A stretch of 64,000 bases of DNA, from NCBI GenBank assembly GCA_963576735.1, contig OY755173.1:6294873-6358872 (forward strand), given 5' to 3'. Each line of letters starts with the position of its first letter. The first letter of the stretch is position 1. This DNA is from Bedellia somnulentella (Eukaryota; Arthropoda; Insecta; Lepidoptera; Bedelliidae). A program made the translations under genes and the position numbers. The notes under the pieces were generated by a model. The model was not told the origin of the DNA and searched no databases. It was given only the letters and a program-made list of their open reading frames with translations. Shown here one piece after another: positions 1 to 11,702 of this stretch.

Positions 1-478
1 CACTCGCACAGAGCGTCATAAAAAACCCTACATCGCGCTATCGAAATGTTTTTTTAACTAAATATACAAATTATAAATTAGTGCACAGCAGGGTATACTG
101 CCCACTGGCTAGTGTATATTTGCTGTTCCCACACTCACTATATGCCATTTTAAAAGTGACAGATTAATATACGATCTTGAAGTTCTACAGATCACTTGGT
201 AAAGATCACTATCATTACTATTTTACATATCAATTTATATATAGCGAGGGTGGATGAATGTAAAGTAGTAGAGGTATTTACCAAGGATGATGCATTAAAT
301 CAAATCAAATATTAATGTGCCCAAAAAGGCTCGTTTCTGATGTGTGAAGATATTCCGGCGATCGTAAGAAGTGGCGAATACTCTCAGCCTAACGATATCT
401 AATTCTTTCCTCTCCGTCTCTCTACTCTACGGGAACTAAAATGAATTTTTATATTACCAAAAAACGAATACCACATAC
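1..478. other. Intronic or flanking sequence left of mRpL16 exon 4
   Basis: No coding exon is recognisable on either strand. The first 60 bases resemble 1995-2085 (shared CATCGCGCNATCGAA core), so the window probably opens inside an unclassified dispersed repeat. Confidence 0.4.
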
Positions 479-3400
479 CTCAGCATATTCACATTTGCCA
501 CCAACTTCAAGAATAATGCGATCTGCCTTAATTGGAGTACAGTAGTGGTCTATAGCTCCTTTACCACCACCCATTCTCTGACCCTGACCTTTCTTGGTGA
601 CAGGTTGCCATGGAGGATCTATTCTCCATATGGCGAACATTCTTTTTTGGTCTAGATGACGGGCAACCACCAGTCGAGCCATTTCAAAATGTTCGTGCCT
701 CATTCGGCCTCCGCCAAGTGCCTAGAATAAACGCATTAATGTATTTTACTATTGGTACACATAAATAATAATATAATAATAAAGCATAAACGTTCACGCC
801 GAATATCCCCGAAGGGGTTGGCAGAGGTACTAATACTTCTGAACATCACGTGACTTTGTCACCTGGTGTTCAGAGTACCCACGTTTTGCATGGACAGTGT
901 ACTCACGTGATAGGGGGCAAGCCTATCGCCGTTTTGTACGAATACACTGTCACATGACTAAGTACAACTCAGCCATGTGGGTTTCCTCACGATGTTTTCC
1001 CTCACCGTTAACAACAATGATAAATTAACCACACATATGTCTTTAGAAAAGACAAATTGGTGTAGGCCCGACCCAGGATTTGAACACTAGTCGTTTGCAC
1101 GTTAACCGAGTGTTCTACCCACTAGGCTATCACGGTGGTACACATAAATGTGAATAAATAAAAGATGTTATTAAAGGAAAGAAAAATTATGAGTAATAAT
1201 CCCCACATGAGGAATTCATGTCAAAAAACATTAAATTACATAAATGTGAAGTTGAATGAATGAACGGCCCTGTGTATTTTCTTTGATATATTAACATACA
1301 TACTCACGGCTATAAATCCCTAGAAGGGGTAGCCAGAGCTAAGGAATTCGAAATTCCTCAGCCACGTTTGGAAAGTTGAGTGGGGAAAAGATGGTAAAAT
1401 AAAGGTTGTTGGTGATGGGTCTCCAACCGCATCGCCAAAAAATCCCTTAAAAATCCCAATACCGTTAGTCGCCTCTTACGTACACCCACCGGAAGAATTT
1501 GGGTTGTGCTATTCTAAGCCGACACAACACAGCATTTATAGATTAACCTTAGTAATATCACGTGTATTTAGATATATAGAAATCGAACCATTGGTGGTTG
1601 AGTTAGATTATAACATAAATACATTCGTGCGTTAATAATGTACTATCTTATTAAAAATATTTTAATCGATAAATGCAAGTATACAACTTCATAAAAATAA
1701 TTATTTCTAGTTAGATCAAAACAACAAGTTGAGAAATTCTTCTATTTAACATACATATTGAAATCCCTAGAAGGGGTAGGCAGTGTTAAGGAATTACAAA
1801 TTCCTCAGCCACTTTTGGAAAGATGAGTGGGGAAAAGGTGGTAAAATAAAGGTTGTTGGTGATGGATCTCCAACCAAATCTTCCAAAATTCCCTTAAAAG
1901 CTTTGTTGCGACGCGCTATCAGTACACAATGACGCGCACTAAATAGAAACGCTGACAGTGCAAGAAGAATCACATTCCCCAGCAACACGATACCAAGCAA
2001 TATACGTCACACGCGTCATCAAGACTCGCCATACAAATCGTACATCGCGCAATCGAAGTTTCTAAAAACATTTACTATATATACGAGTTCCAACTTATCC
2101 AATACAGTTGGACCGCGGTCCCCAGGCATACCACCGCCTTGCGGAAGATCTTCCCTTTTCATCCATAGTTTCAATACCGTTAGTCGCCTCTTACGTGAAG
2201 GAATGAGGTCTGTCCTAAAATATCACGTATATGTAATGCATTATGCAAAGCTTGATGAAAGAGTTGCTGATTACTAAACCATTTAGTTAGCAAGATAGTA
2301 TTCATTGGCTCAGGACATTACTGAGGTGCAGTATAATACAAAGAAAACATATTTTTTGTGCAGATCGTGAAATCCTTGTTAATAAATTATAATATTATGA
2401 CATACAACTTATCAGATCGGATACAGAAAGTGCAGGTCAATAAAACAATATAACCGGGAACTCATGTTCAAATGTAAACTCTACAGGGTTTTACTTTGAG
2501 CCCATTATTATTTTTATTTAATACTAATGATTTGCCGTTCTTGATAGTGAATGTCCGAGATAGTGTTATTTGCTAATAATTGTTCTTTAATATTTAAAAT
2601 TAAAGAAATGAACAGAATATTGAATAAGGTTAAGAACACTGTTTTACAGATTTAAACTTGGTTTGCTTCCAATAATCTTGTTCTAAATGCAAAAAAAAAC
2701 AAATGTATTCAATTTGCAGTCACCTATTTTCAATGTGTTATTGATGAAATAATATATATAAATAATACCCTACTAACTCTCCATGTAAACATATATTATT
2801 TTTCATTCAATTTAATTTGTTAATCATAACATAAAACATACATAACATAAACGTTCACGCCGTTTATCCCCGAAGGGGTTGGCAGAGGTACCAATACTCC
2901 TGAACTCACATGGCAAGCGCCATCTAGTTTCCAGAGAAGGTACCCACGTTTTGCTTAGACAGTGTACTCACGTGATAGGGGGCAGGCCTATCGCCGTTTT
3001 GTACGAATACACTGTCACATGACTAAGTACAACTCAGCCATGTGGGTTTCCTCACGATGTTTTCCCTCACCGTTAGCAACCATGATAAATTAACCACACA
3101 TATGACTTTAGAAAAGACAAATTGGTGTAGGCCCGTCCCAGGATTGGAACTCACGCCCTTCTGTTTTTCGGGCGGGTGTTCTACCCACTGGACTATCATG
3201 TCGCTCATGTTAATCATGTTTTAAAAATTTTCATTACCATCAACAGTGTAAAATGTAACTATAACTGTCAACTGGTTTCCCAAAATACAGGCCTAGCCTA
3301 GTTTGGGAACCCCTGCTTAAGTCTACTGTAAATATGCCCTATCAAATATTATTATTTCATTCATAAATAATCCTATTAATATTATGAATGTGAAAGTTTA

Positions 3401-6038
3401 GATGTTTGTGTGTTTGAGACGAAAAGACTAATCAAGTACATAATGTATATGAATTAAATTTGGCAGCATGCTAGATAATGACCCAAATTATCATATAGGA
3501 TACTTTTCATCCCGGAAATATTCACGCCTAATAAAATATTCACGCCTGACTGAATTAAGAGTACCGGAAAAAACGCCTTAAGTCATAGGCAAATTTGACA
3601 GTACGAAGTCTTTTGGGTAATCTAGTTTTAATAATAATTAAAGTAAATAAATCTTGAAATAAAGAAAAGTTACTGTTTTACGAGGATGCAGTTAATTTCA
3701 GAATAAACTCTTGACTCAAAACTCCTATGTAGACCACACATATATGACCACTAGATATCTGGTTAAGTAGTACTGCCTATGACATTAAGAAAATAAGATT
3801 TTGGCAGATGTACAGCCAGCGCTATTAGTTTATTACAGCTATTTTATAGTGTCTTATGGTGTTTTAATCTGGGTAACTGATATTGTTTCTTAGATTTTCA
3901 ATCGTTACTCTCCAAAAGAGAGCAAAAAAAGGTATTTATTATTTGGTGTCATGAATATTCTTGAGTTAATTGTTGAAAAACATAAAATATAATAGCACAG
4001 CCGTGTGAATTATGAAAATTTTATGTATGTTCTAAAATAACAGGCCACTTTTGTGAAAAACAATCACATGCATATTTGGAATCCAAGAGAAAAATACAAA
4101 ATTTTAATCACAAAATAAATATTGTCAAAAGTAGATAAATTTTTGTTTGAAAGCCTATTATAATATAAATGATTACATTAATGAATAGAATGGCTTAGTC
4201 TCACTTTTAGGCAGGGTGAATCCAGCAAATACCAAAATTGAAAAATGTGTGATTGCGATTGATGGCAAAGGATGTGGTGTTCCACCATGATGTGTGTGTG
4301 GTTGTGTTATGGTAAAGGAGTTTGTATATCTGGGAAGTTTGTTTACAAGGGATGAAAAATGTGATGAAGACATTGAAAGAAGAGTGAAAAAGAGTAATGC
4401 AGTAAATGAAGCCATGAATAGCCTAATGACCAGTCAATTGGTGTCCAAAAAGGCCCGAATGGCTGTGCATGATGCTGTTCTTGTTCCTACCCTTATGTAT
4501 GGAAGCGAATGTTGGGTGTGGCCGAAGAAGCATGAGAGCAGAGTGAATGCAGTAGAGATGACGTCCCTCAGAAAAATTTGTAATGTAAGATAATAATAAT
4601 AAAACTCTTTATTGCACATTGCAAAAGATCGGTACAAAAGCCAAAGTACAACTGGCGGTCTTATCACTAAGAGCAATCTCTTCCAGACAACCCATAAGAT
4701 GTAAGATCATGTGATCGAGTGAGAAATAGTGTTATTCATGAAAAGTGAACTGTGAAAGATGATATTGTAAGAAAGATAGATAAGGAATATTGACATGATG
4801 ATAGGAAATTAGTAAAAGGGATCTAAAGAGCTAGTCTTGATGGTAATGTTAGTAGAGGACAACCACGGAGAACACACTTGGACCAAACTGAGAGTGTGCT
4901 TAAAAAGGCAGGCGCCTGAAGTATGAAGAATAAAAGAGCATATATGAAAAGATTGATGGATGTAAACAAAGTTAGAGAGGTTTGTCAGGATCATATGAAG
5001 TGGCGATTGATAGTCTCTGCCTACCCCAATGGGAACTAATTGCATAATTATTTGTATATATGTATGTAAAATGAATCTAATTGGCTTAAAAAAGATGTGA
5101 GATGATGAGTTTCTTACAGCAAAACATCTTCCAAATCTGAAGTAGTTGTAGACTTTCACTTCGTATGAAGTAACCATTTCCCTTTCAAGAAACAAAGTCT
5201 TATTCTCCTACTTCAAAATAATAGATTAGTTAATTATAAATTCTACTACTTGTAATGCATAGTCCAACATGAACATCTCCTTTACAAGAAAAGTTAATTC
5301 TCATTTCATATCCTAACGGCTGGTACTTTGTATTCAAATTTATTACAGTTATATTGGTGTGGTGAAGGCCTACAAACAGTGAACAAATCCTCAATAATAT
5401 AGAACCTAAATAGTACCCTGAGGGTATGATTATTATTATAAAAAATTATAATCAATTGTCTCTCCCTTCTCCAATGGGAAGAATTTGTTTTCTTACTAGC
5501 AGGCCTTATATTTTTATTAACTTACATATAAGTTTGTATGTATATGTCTTTTAATTTAACGGCATCCAATGGCGCAGTAAGAAAATTTATTATTCGAACT
5601 TACGACAATTCCGTATTGTTTCAGCTGCAAAGTATTGTGAACTGTCTCTGGTCCTCTCATATAACGCAAACGTTTTTGCATTTTTGGGGGTTTCAAGTTG
5701 GGAGGAAACATTGGCACCTTATCATATACTTTTAACCTCGTACGCTCTGGTATGACAATATCTAAAACAGAAAAGTTTATAAGAATACGTTAAACTTTGT
5801 GGCCTTAAAAATAACCTATAAACAACAAATTATTACTCAAAATAATTACCATCGTATGACTTCGGTGGAGGAAAGTATTTAATTCCAGCAACAGGGAGCA
5901 CTTTAGCATTCTGCAATGCTACTTTCTCTGTAAATACAATATATATTAAAAATAGAAAAAGTTATGATAACCTAATTCAATACAATTTGTTCTTCAAAAC
6001 AAACCTATTATTAATTTCAGGGAATTGAAGGAAAACAT
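479..6038 (-). CDS. mRpL16: Mitochondrial ribosomal protein L16, partial (C-terminal exon not visible)
   Basis: Four exons read on the minus strand: 6038-6005, 5927-5850, 5761-5604 and 721-479. Each junction is GT...AG and the phases fit (34+78+158+243 = 513 nt, 171 codons). The product would be a large-subunit protein of the mitochondrial ribosome, homologous to bacterial L16/uL16, which sits near the peptidyl-transferase region. Visible hallmarks are an N-terminal KYFPPPKSYD stretch, a PPNLKPPKMQKRLRYMRG segment typical of animal mL16, and the L16 core ALGGGRMRHEHFEMARL followed by GQGQRMGGGKGAIDHY. The first exon is tiny, starting MFSFNSLKLII, plausibly the mitochondrial leader; its donor (GTTTGT) is weak, so this start is the least certain part. 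About 70 C-terminal residues expected for the family are missing. I could not find them at 1-478, so they probably lie beyond the window edge. The third intron (722-5603) is unusually long and filled with SINEs and LINE fragments. Identity rests on family recognition, not a search. Confidence 0.88.
767..1135 (-). mobile_element. tRNA-derived SINE, family B, full copy with target-site duplication
   Basis: The copy is flanked by a perfect 14-bp direct repeat, TGGTACACATAAAT, at 753-766 and 1136-1149. On the minus strand the right end carries an A-box-like TAGCCTAGTGGGTAGAAC and a B-box-like GTTCAAATCC, the internal RNA polymerase III promoter arrangement of tRNA-derived SINEs. The left end holds the 3' stem-loop (ACCCCTTCGGGG), the CGGCGTGAACG tail and an AT-rich short repeat. 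It lies in the long mRpL16 intron. The segment 784-901 is identical to the copy at the right edge of the window, which argues for recent activity. Confidence 0.85.
1155..1237 (-). mobile_element. Short SINE-like insertion (CCCCACATGAGG family) with 13-bp TSD
   Basis: A perfect 13-bp direct repeat, ACATAAATGTGAA, flanks it at 1142-1154 and 1238-1250. The 83-bp body matches the outer parts of the tRNA-like family seen at 24300-24450 (AAGGAAAGAAAAATT and AATCCCCACATGAGG) but lacks the tRNA-like middle. The family B SINE next to it inserted later, because its own TSD overlaps this one. Confidence 0.7.
1294..1533 (-). repeat. Family A short interspersed repeat, near full length
   Basis: About 240 bp. 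On the minus strand it begins TGTGT-TGTCGGCTTAGAATAGCAC and runs through GTAAGAGGCGACTAACGG and a GGTTGGAGACCCATCACC segment. It then reads CCAAAAGTGGCTGAGGAATT and ends in a stem-loop and CCGTGAGTATGTATG tail. No coding capacity; a nonautonomous retroposon is the likely nature. Confidence 0.75.
1744..2195 (-). repeat. Family A copy interrupted by unrelated sequence
   Basis: The 3' half of family A occupies about 1744-1908. A short residue of the 5' half (AATACCGTTAGTCGCCTCTTACGT) reappears at about 2170-2195. The 260 bp between are unrelated to family A and share a short core with the first 60 bases of the window, suggesting an insertion. Confidence 0.5.
2455..2725 (+). pseudogene. LINE reverse transcriptase relic (Jockey-like)
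   Basis: Conceptual translation in shifting frames gives remnants of RT motifs: LSPLLFLFN-NDLPF, then WF-SNNLVLNAKKTKCIQF. These match the region after the catalytic core of Jockey-like LINE reverse transcriptases. Stops and frameshifts make it non-functional. The lineage assignment is tentative. Confidence 0.6.
2828..3207 (-). mobile_element. tRNA-derived SINE, family B, full copy
   Basis: Flanked by the 10-bp direct repeat TGTTAATCAT at 2818-2827 and 3208-3217. The minus strand shows an A-box-like TAGTCCAGTGGGTAGAAC and B-box-like GAGTTCCAATCC near its 5' end. The 3' stem-loop (ACCCCTTCGGGG) and CGTGAACGTTTATG tail follow. Open frames seen across it are chance. Confidence 0.85.
3218..4200. 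other. Intronic sequence, mostly unassigned
   Basis: A repeat relic at 3250-3330 (CAGGGGTTCCC / GGCCTGTATT, minus) also occurs at 32845-32930 (plus). Nothing else recognisable. Confidence 0.4.
4205..5068 (+). pseudogene. 3' fragment of the EN/RT LINE, with nested insertion
   Basis: Homologous to the last 730 bp of the larger copy at 6672-9424. It encodes remnants of the RT C-terminal region (KEFVYLGSLFTRDEKCDEDIE and PTLMYGSECWVW), ending in TCTCTGCCTACCCCAATGGG and a TATGTATG tail. Several frameshifts and stops. A 107-bp foreign segment interrupts it at 4592-4698. Confidence 0.8.
4592..4698 (-). mobile_element. Short retroposon 3' end inserted in the LINE fragment
   Basis: Flanked by the 9-bp direct repeat ATGTAAGAT at 4583-4591 and 4699-4707. 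On the minus strand it ends in GCAATAAAGAG followed by a TTATTATT tail, so it looks like the 5'-truncated 3' end of another retroelement. Related short stretches occur near 43800 and 46510. Confidence 0.65.
5069..5603. other. Rest of mRpL16 intron 3
   Basis: No gene or clear repeat recognised. The open frame overlapping 5538-5735 is an antisense shadow of mRpL16 exon 3. Confidence 0.4.
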
Positions 6039-6671
6039 GTTGTGACATTCAATTGGTTAGGAAATCTTATTTAACTTCTGTTTTATCAGTAACACTTTCT
6101 TTTTCATCCAATATTATACATGAAATTACATTTACAAATTTATTTTCATTTTTTTATATATTAGTCACTCACAGTCACAGACGATATAGGGTACCACAGA
6201 TTACAAATTAGATACTAGTACGTACTATGGTACGTACACTAGTTTTTTTTTATTTGGTTTTACGGCCGAGGCTATTTTCACAGAAATATTTATATAAATA
6301 ATGGTTTTACAGCCCTGGTTCCTTGATCTTTTGAGCCACCGAAAATCTATGTTAACCCTTTACTACCTACCACCTTTTTTATCACACAACCACCTACCAT
6401 ACGTTTCAAAGAGGCAGAGGTGAAATCACATTGTTTTGTAAAATCTAAAGGAGGAGAGGTTATCTTTTAAATAAAAATTGGATTAAGAATGTATCAAAGT
6501 ATTTATTAAATTAAAAAAGTCTCATTTATTAAGTTTTTTGCCTATAATTTCTTTCAATAAACGGCATTTCTTAAAACTAATAAAAAAAAATCACATAGCA
6601 TAGGAATTTCTATCTTATTTTTGTAAATACTCCAGTAATTAACAGATAATATAAAATCTAAGTATTAATCA
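6039..6671. other. Region upstream of mRpL16
   Basis: This holds the presumptive promoter side of mRpL16 (minus strand). No core promoter motif is convincing. No other gene seen. Confidence 0.35.
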
Positions 6672-9424
6672 AATGTCCAAGGCTCCTGTGGCTAAAGGTG
6701 AAAATAAGGCTTGTCCGGATGCGCATAATTTGTGTGTATGCTCCGGACATGTCTAAGTCACTTTCCGAGAGGGAGGAGTTTTGGAATTTGTTAGATGATG
6801 TTGTGAATGGGTGTGATCAGAATGAGAGAATTGTAATGTTAGGAGATTTTAATGGCTGGGTTGGTGTGTCACGCAACGGTTGTGAAAAGGTTTTAGGAAA
6901 GTATGGTGATCAAAGGGTGCACGAAATTGGCGAGAAAGTTATTGAGGTATGTTTGGCGAGGAATCTTTGCGTTACAAACACGTTGTTTGAACACAAAGAT
7001 ATCCATATGTATACAAGACAGAGAGGAAACGAGAGAAGTATGATTGATTTTGTGATTGTTGACGAAAGGCTGAGAGCAAAGGTTGTTGACACCAGAGTCT
7101 ATAGGGGCACGAATGTTGGCACAGATCACTTCTTTATTATATCCCGAGTAAGAGGTCTGTGCTCGCGTTGGCGTCATAGGGCCAAAGTGTCAACAACGGA
7201 TCTTCGAAGAATAAAAGTGGAGAAATTGCAAGATGATGAAAAAATTAGTGATGAATACGTGAAGAAATTGGATGATAGACTAAGTTGCGTGGAGATGAGG
7301 AATGAAATGGAAATAGAAGAAGTATGGAATGTGCTCAAATCGACAATGGTTGAATGTGCGACGGAAGTATGTGGATTGTGTAAAAGGTCAAATAGACCAC
7401 CAACAAGTTGGTGGGATAAGAGTGTGAAAGAGGCAGTCGAAGATAAGAAGAAAGCTTGGTTAGCTTTACTAGCGGTCAGAGCTAGTAAACGAATGGATGC
7501 GAGAGTAACGGATGATGTAGTGAAAAATAGTGAAGATGAATATAAGAGAGTTAAGAATGAGGTTAAGAAGAAAATAGAAAAGAAAAAGCGTGATCTGATA
7601 GAATGGTGTGAGAGGAAACTCTCTGATAATTTCCGGAATAACCAAAAGTTGTTCTGGAAATATGTCCGGAAAGAAAAGGGAGTTTCCCAAAACACGAGAG
7701 TGAATTTAGTGAAAGATGATCAGGGTGAATTGGCGACGGATGAAAGTAGCATGAAACGAGTATGGAAGAACTATTTTGAGGGACTCTTTGAAAAAGAGGA
7801 TGCATCCGTTTCTTCGCCAATCGACAGTAATATTGATTGGAACGATGCGATGGGTGCCTTTAGTGAAAGTGAGATCAGTATGGAAGAAATAATGAAAGCA
7901 ATGAAGAGTATGAAAATAGGGAGGCGGCAGGCTATGATAGGATAACTATCGAAATGCTGAGGGCTGGTAAAGGGTTGGTGGCTTCTTGGTTGTACTTCCT
8001 TTCCCAAAAGTTCTGGTCGAGTGGCAAAGTACCACAAGACTGGTGCAAGGCGGTGATTGTGCCCCTTTATAAAGGAAAAGGGTGACGCCAGGAGGCTAAA
8101 AACTACCGCGGCATTAGACTACTCAGCATTGTCGGTAAATTGTATGCAAAGGTTTTGATTGAAAGAGTGATGAATGAAACTGATGAGAAAATATGGGATG
8201 TGCAAGCAGGATTTAGGAAAGGAATGGGATGTATGGATCAAATCTTCTCTCTAAGGAGCATCACCGAAAAGTTCTTAGCTAAGAACCAAAAGGTGTATTG
8301 CTCCTTCATGATAGGGTGGTAAGAAAGTGTTTATGGGAGGTGTTATCCAAGTTCGGTTTGGGGAGTCAACTTATACGTGCATTGGTATCACTCTATGAGG
8401 ATTCTAGTGCATGTGTAAGAGTAAACGGGGAAAACACTGACTGGAACTGTTCGGAATCTCTAGGGGTGTCCGACAGGGATGTGTAGCTTCTCCGTGGCTC
8501 TTCAATTTGTTCATGAATGACTGTTTGACAGAGTTGCGTGAAAGTGATTATGGACTAAGAATGGGTGGATTCATCATTAAATGCCTCTTGTATGCTGACG
8601 ATCAAGTGCTATTTGCATCATCGGCAGAAGAGTTGCAAGAGATGATGAATATTGCATGTAAGTCTTTTGTAAGAAAGGGAATGAGGGTGAATGTGGATAA
8701 GACCAAAACGATGGTTTTTGAGAGACAGGAAGATGTGACAGAATGCGTGATTGCGATTGATGGTAAGGATGTGGAACAGGTGAAGGAGTTTGTATATCTG
8801 GAAAGTTTGTTTACAAGGGATGGAAAATGTGATGAAGATATTGAGAGAAGAGTGAAAAAGGGTAATGCGATTAATGGAGCATTGGATAGCCTAATGTCTA
8901 GTCAATCGGTGTCCGAAAGGGCCCGAATGGCTGTGCATGATGCCGTTCTTGTTCCTACGCTTATGTATGGCAGTGAATGTTGGGTGTGGCAGAAGCAGAG
9001 TGAATGCAGTAGAAATGAGGTCCCTCAGAAAAGTTTGTAATTTAAGGTTATGTGATCGTGTGAGGAACGATGTGATTCGTGAAAGGTGTGGTGTAAAAGA
9101 TGATATTTTAAGTAAGATAGAAAAATGAATGTTGAGATGGTTTGGGCTTATCGAGAGGATGGATGATAGGAAATTGGTAAAAGGTATCTATAGAGCTAAT
9201 CTGGAAGGTAATTTTAGTAGAGGACGGCCACGAAAGACACACTTGGACCAAATTGAAAGTGTGCTCAAAAAGGCAGGCGTCCGAAGTATGAAGAATAAAA
9301 GAGCATGTATGAAAAGATTGATGGATGTAGTCGAAGCAAGAGAGGTTTGCCAGGATCGTACGAAGTGGCGATCGATAGTCTCTGCCTACCCCAATGGGAA
9401 TTAACGGCGTGAGTATATGTATGT
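6672..9424 (+). mobile_element. EN/RT LINE, 5'-truncated and inactivated
   Basis: The copy starts inside the endonuclease domain and runs to a GGCGTGAGTATATGTATG 3' tail. The first frame (6698-7945, 415 aa) holds the C-terminal part of an apurinic-type endonuclease (MLGDFNGWVG, later NVGTDHFFI) and the linker to the reverse transcriptase. The RT then continues in broken frames: KNYRGI-LLSIVGKLYAKVL near 8100, GFRKGMGCMDQ at 8210-8245, LLYADDQVLFAS near 8590 and the C-terminal RWFGLIERMDDRKL at 9135. Defects include a frame change at about 7920, a stop at 8083 and a deletion near 8310 that removes the RT motif holding the first catalytic aspartate. It resembles lepidopteran endonuclease-reverse transcriptase LINEs; the clade is uncertain. 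Confidence 0.88.
6698..7945 (+). pseudogene. LINE endonuclease/linker open frame (415 codons)
   Basis: Longest intact frame of the LINE copy. Residues about 10-150 match the C-terminal half of an exonuclease-endonuclease-phosphatase domain: the GDFN motif near residue 50, RSMIDFVIV near 113 and GTDHFF near 140. The rest is a Lys/Glu-rich linker. The ATG used is internal, because the N-terminal part of the domain is missing. The frame ends by frameshift just before the RT. In an intact element this enzyme would nick the target DNA for target-primed reverse transcription. Confidence 0.75.
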
Positions 9425-9675
9425 ACTAATCAAATAACAAATTTGCAGGCGATCAATTTCATAGTTTTTCACGATAGTTGGATGCACATTTGGTTAGGGT
9501 AATCAATGCAAAATGCAAAACTCATATATTGTGTACTGTATTTTTATTGGAGTCACATGTGGAGAAAAATACGGACTTTCAATCTTTCTTCAGCACTGAT
9601 ACAGATGGAGTTGTTTCATTGTTGCTGTTGGGAATGCGTCGCAGTGAGATTCTGAGGTCGCGTTGAACTTTGACA

Positions 9676-9737
9676 TTACTGAAGCTCTGGCTACCCTTTT
9701 CTGGGATTTATAGCCGTGAGTATATGTATGTATGTTG
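9676..9737 (+). repeat. Family A 3' tail only
   Basis: About 60 bp comprising GAAGCTCTGGCTACCC, the stem-loop and GCCGTGAGTATATGTATG. A heavily 5'-truncated copy. Confidence 0.6.
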
Positions 9738-9844
9738 CTTTCAACTCTTTATTCTTGGGCTTGAGTTGATAATCGGACAACATAACTTTTTGAAGCCGAA
9801 ATAGCGAGAAGCCTGTAAACACAGCTAATGGCTATATCCGTGTG

Positions 9845-10775
9845 CGACGTGCGTATTATAATTGGAGCATCTTAAGCTAGGTCTAAATGTATCTAAATGT
9901 TTCTATGTAAGTTACTCACGCAAATCAAGAGTTTTGAACAATAGTTATATTTTAAAAGGACAAAATGTTCAGAAAGTAGATGTGATTAGGGACCTGGGAG
10001 TACTATTTAACTCTAAGCTGTTGTTTGATAAACACGTGGACAGTATAGTATAAAAGTCATCAAAAGTTCTTGATGAGAACTTGCGCTTGTTTTATAATAT
10101 CAAAGCTATTAAGATTATCTACTGCTCGTTCGTTAGAAGCCATTTACAATGCGCGTCGCAAGTGTGGAACCCGAACTATAACATCTATATTCGGCGTATC
10201 GAGGGTATCCAAAGGAGGTTCCTTCGATATGTTGATTACAAAACGCGACAATATACAGCCGGTTACCATCAGAGATGCATTGGATATCATTTCTTGCCCC
10301 TTGAAGCCAATATAAGCGACATGTGTTACTTGTTTGATATTTTTAGAGGAGTAGTGGATTGTTCCATTGTTTGCTTAGCAAAATTTACTTACGCACCAAC
10401 CAAAAGGCCTTAAGGAAACGACCCGTCTTAAGTGTCCCAAAAGCTAATACCAATTATAGGCGTAACTCATTTCTATTACGTGCATGTACTAAATTTAATG
10501 AATCAATAGCAGATTTAGATATTTGCAATACAAGCACTACAAGAGTAAGAAAATTATTAACTAATTTATATTTCGGCCAATAATTTCTACACTAACCTCA
10601 ACATTATAATTATTTAATTTTTACCTAAATCTTTTAGTTCTGCAAGTATTATGTAATTTTTCTATAGGTGAAGATTTGTAAATGGCATTGTGTATTCATA
10701 ATTAATATTATATTGTTTGTATTGGTCTGTTAATCTTCCAAAGAAAATAAAATAAAATAAATAAATAAATCTTTG
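9845..10775 (+). pseudogene. Jockey-like LINE, RT C-terminal fragment with 3' tail
   Basis: Frames at 9862-10053, 10081-10413 and 10359-10583 together give the region after the RT core: LNVSKCFYVSYSRKSRV, DLGVLFNSKLLFDKHVDS, SFVRSHLQCASQVWNP and FLRYVDYKTRQYTAGYHQR, then RRNSFLLRACTKFNES. It ends with an AAATAAAATAAATAAATAAA tail at 10741-10770. Stops and frameshifts separate the frames, and the 5' part including the catalytic core is missing. The same tail type occurs near 44880. Confidence 0.8.
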
Positions 10776-11690
10776 GTCTAGCAGACCCACTCAAATTTTG
10801 GTCTGCTTGTAGAAAAGTATAATACGGTTACTTGGAAGTCTCGTCAAATTCTGGCGTGTGATGTAAACTCGACACTGTGATCACTGCTTTATTTGGCTTA
10901 GGAACATCTTCTATACATATAATAAATCTGTAGAAAAGTAATTTTTGTACATTGAAGAAATTGAAAAAAAAATAGCCAGCGTGTGAACAGATTAGTAACA
11001 GAACCCATTTCCATCATTTATTTCAATTTTTGTCTGTTTGTCTGTTTATATGTTTGTTTGTGCGCACATCACGTAAAATCTACCAATTCTATGCTAAAAA
11101 TGTTTATATACAAAAATTATACGTAATATGAGGTATAACTTAGTTTTTGTTTCATCGAAATCGGTTCACTCTATCAAAAGATATGATTAATTTTGTGAGT
11201 TCAAGAAGAAAAATATAACGTTATGCAATTCATTATAGTACTTGCAACGACATCTTAAGTCTAAATATAGAACTAATGTTGATAGTTGGAATCCAAAGTC
11301 CGATAGATGGCGTTGTGCAAAAATAAAATAAAGAACCAAAATAAAATAAAGCAAAAATAAAATTTGCATTTTTTTAGCCCCTTTAACCCCTTATTCTAAA
11401 GTCGGTTAAAGTAATAGAAGCTACAGAAAACAAGCAAGACGAAATTAATACAAGCTGCCAATGTCAAGTGAATTCGCCGACTATGAAAATAACTAAAATG
11501 CTTTTAAATATTATCTTTACTTAGTTTCTTAAATTAGGCTTATTAATATTAATATATTATGTAAATAGTCTGCCTATTAATAAATCCAATTTGGTGAGCA
11601 GAATTTTGAAATTCTTAGCCATTCTTCAAATGCACGTCACTTCACTTCCAGTTTTCGTGAACGTTTATAATAAAAAACTGAATTTTGGTC
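10776..11690. other. Intergenic, nothing assigned
   Basis: AT-rich DNA. No exon, RNA gene or clear repeat boundary recognised. Confidence 0.35.
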
Positions 11691-11702
11691 TACATTAAAC
11701 AC

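Noticed and set aside
1..448. C-terminal exon of mRpL16
   Set aside because: No frame on the minus strand resembles the L16 C-terminus; the exon is assumed to lie beyond the window.
7174..7695. 173-codon open frame on the minus strand
   Set aside because: Antisense shadow of the LINE endonuclease/linker frame; Ser/Phe-rich composition typical of such shadows.
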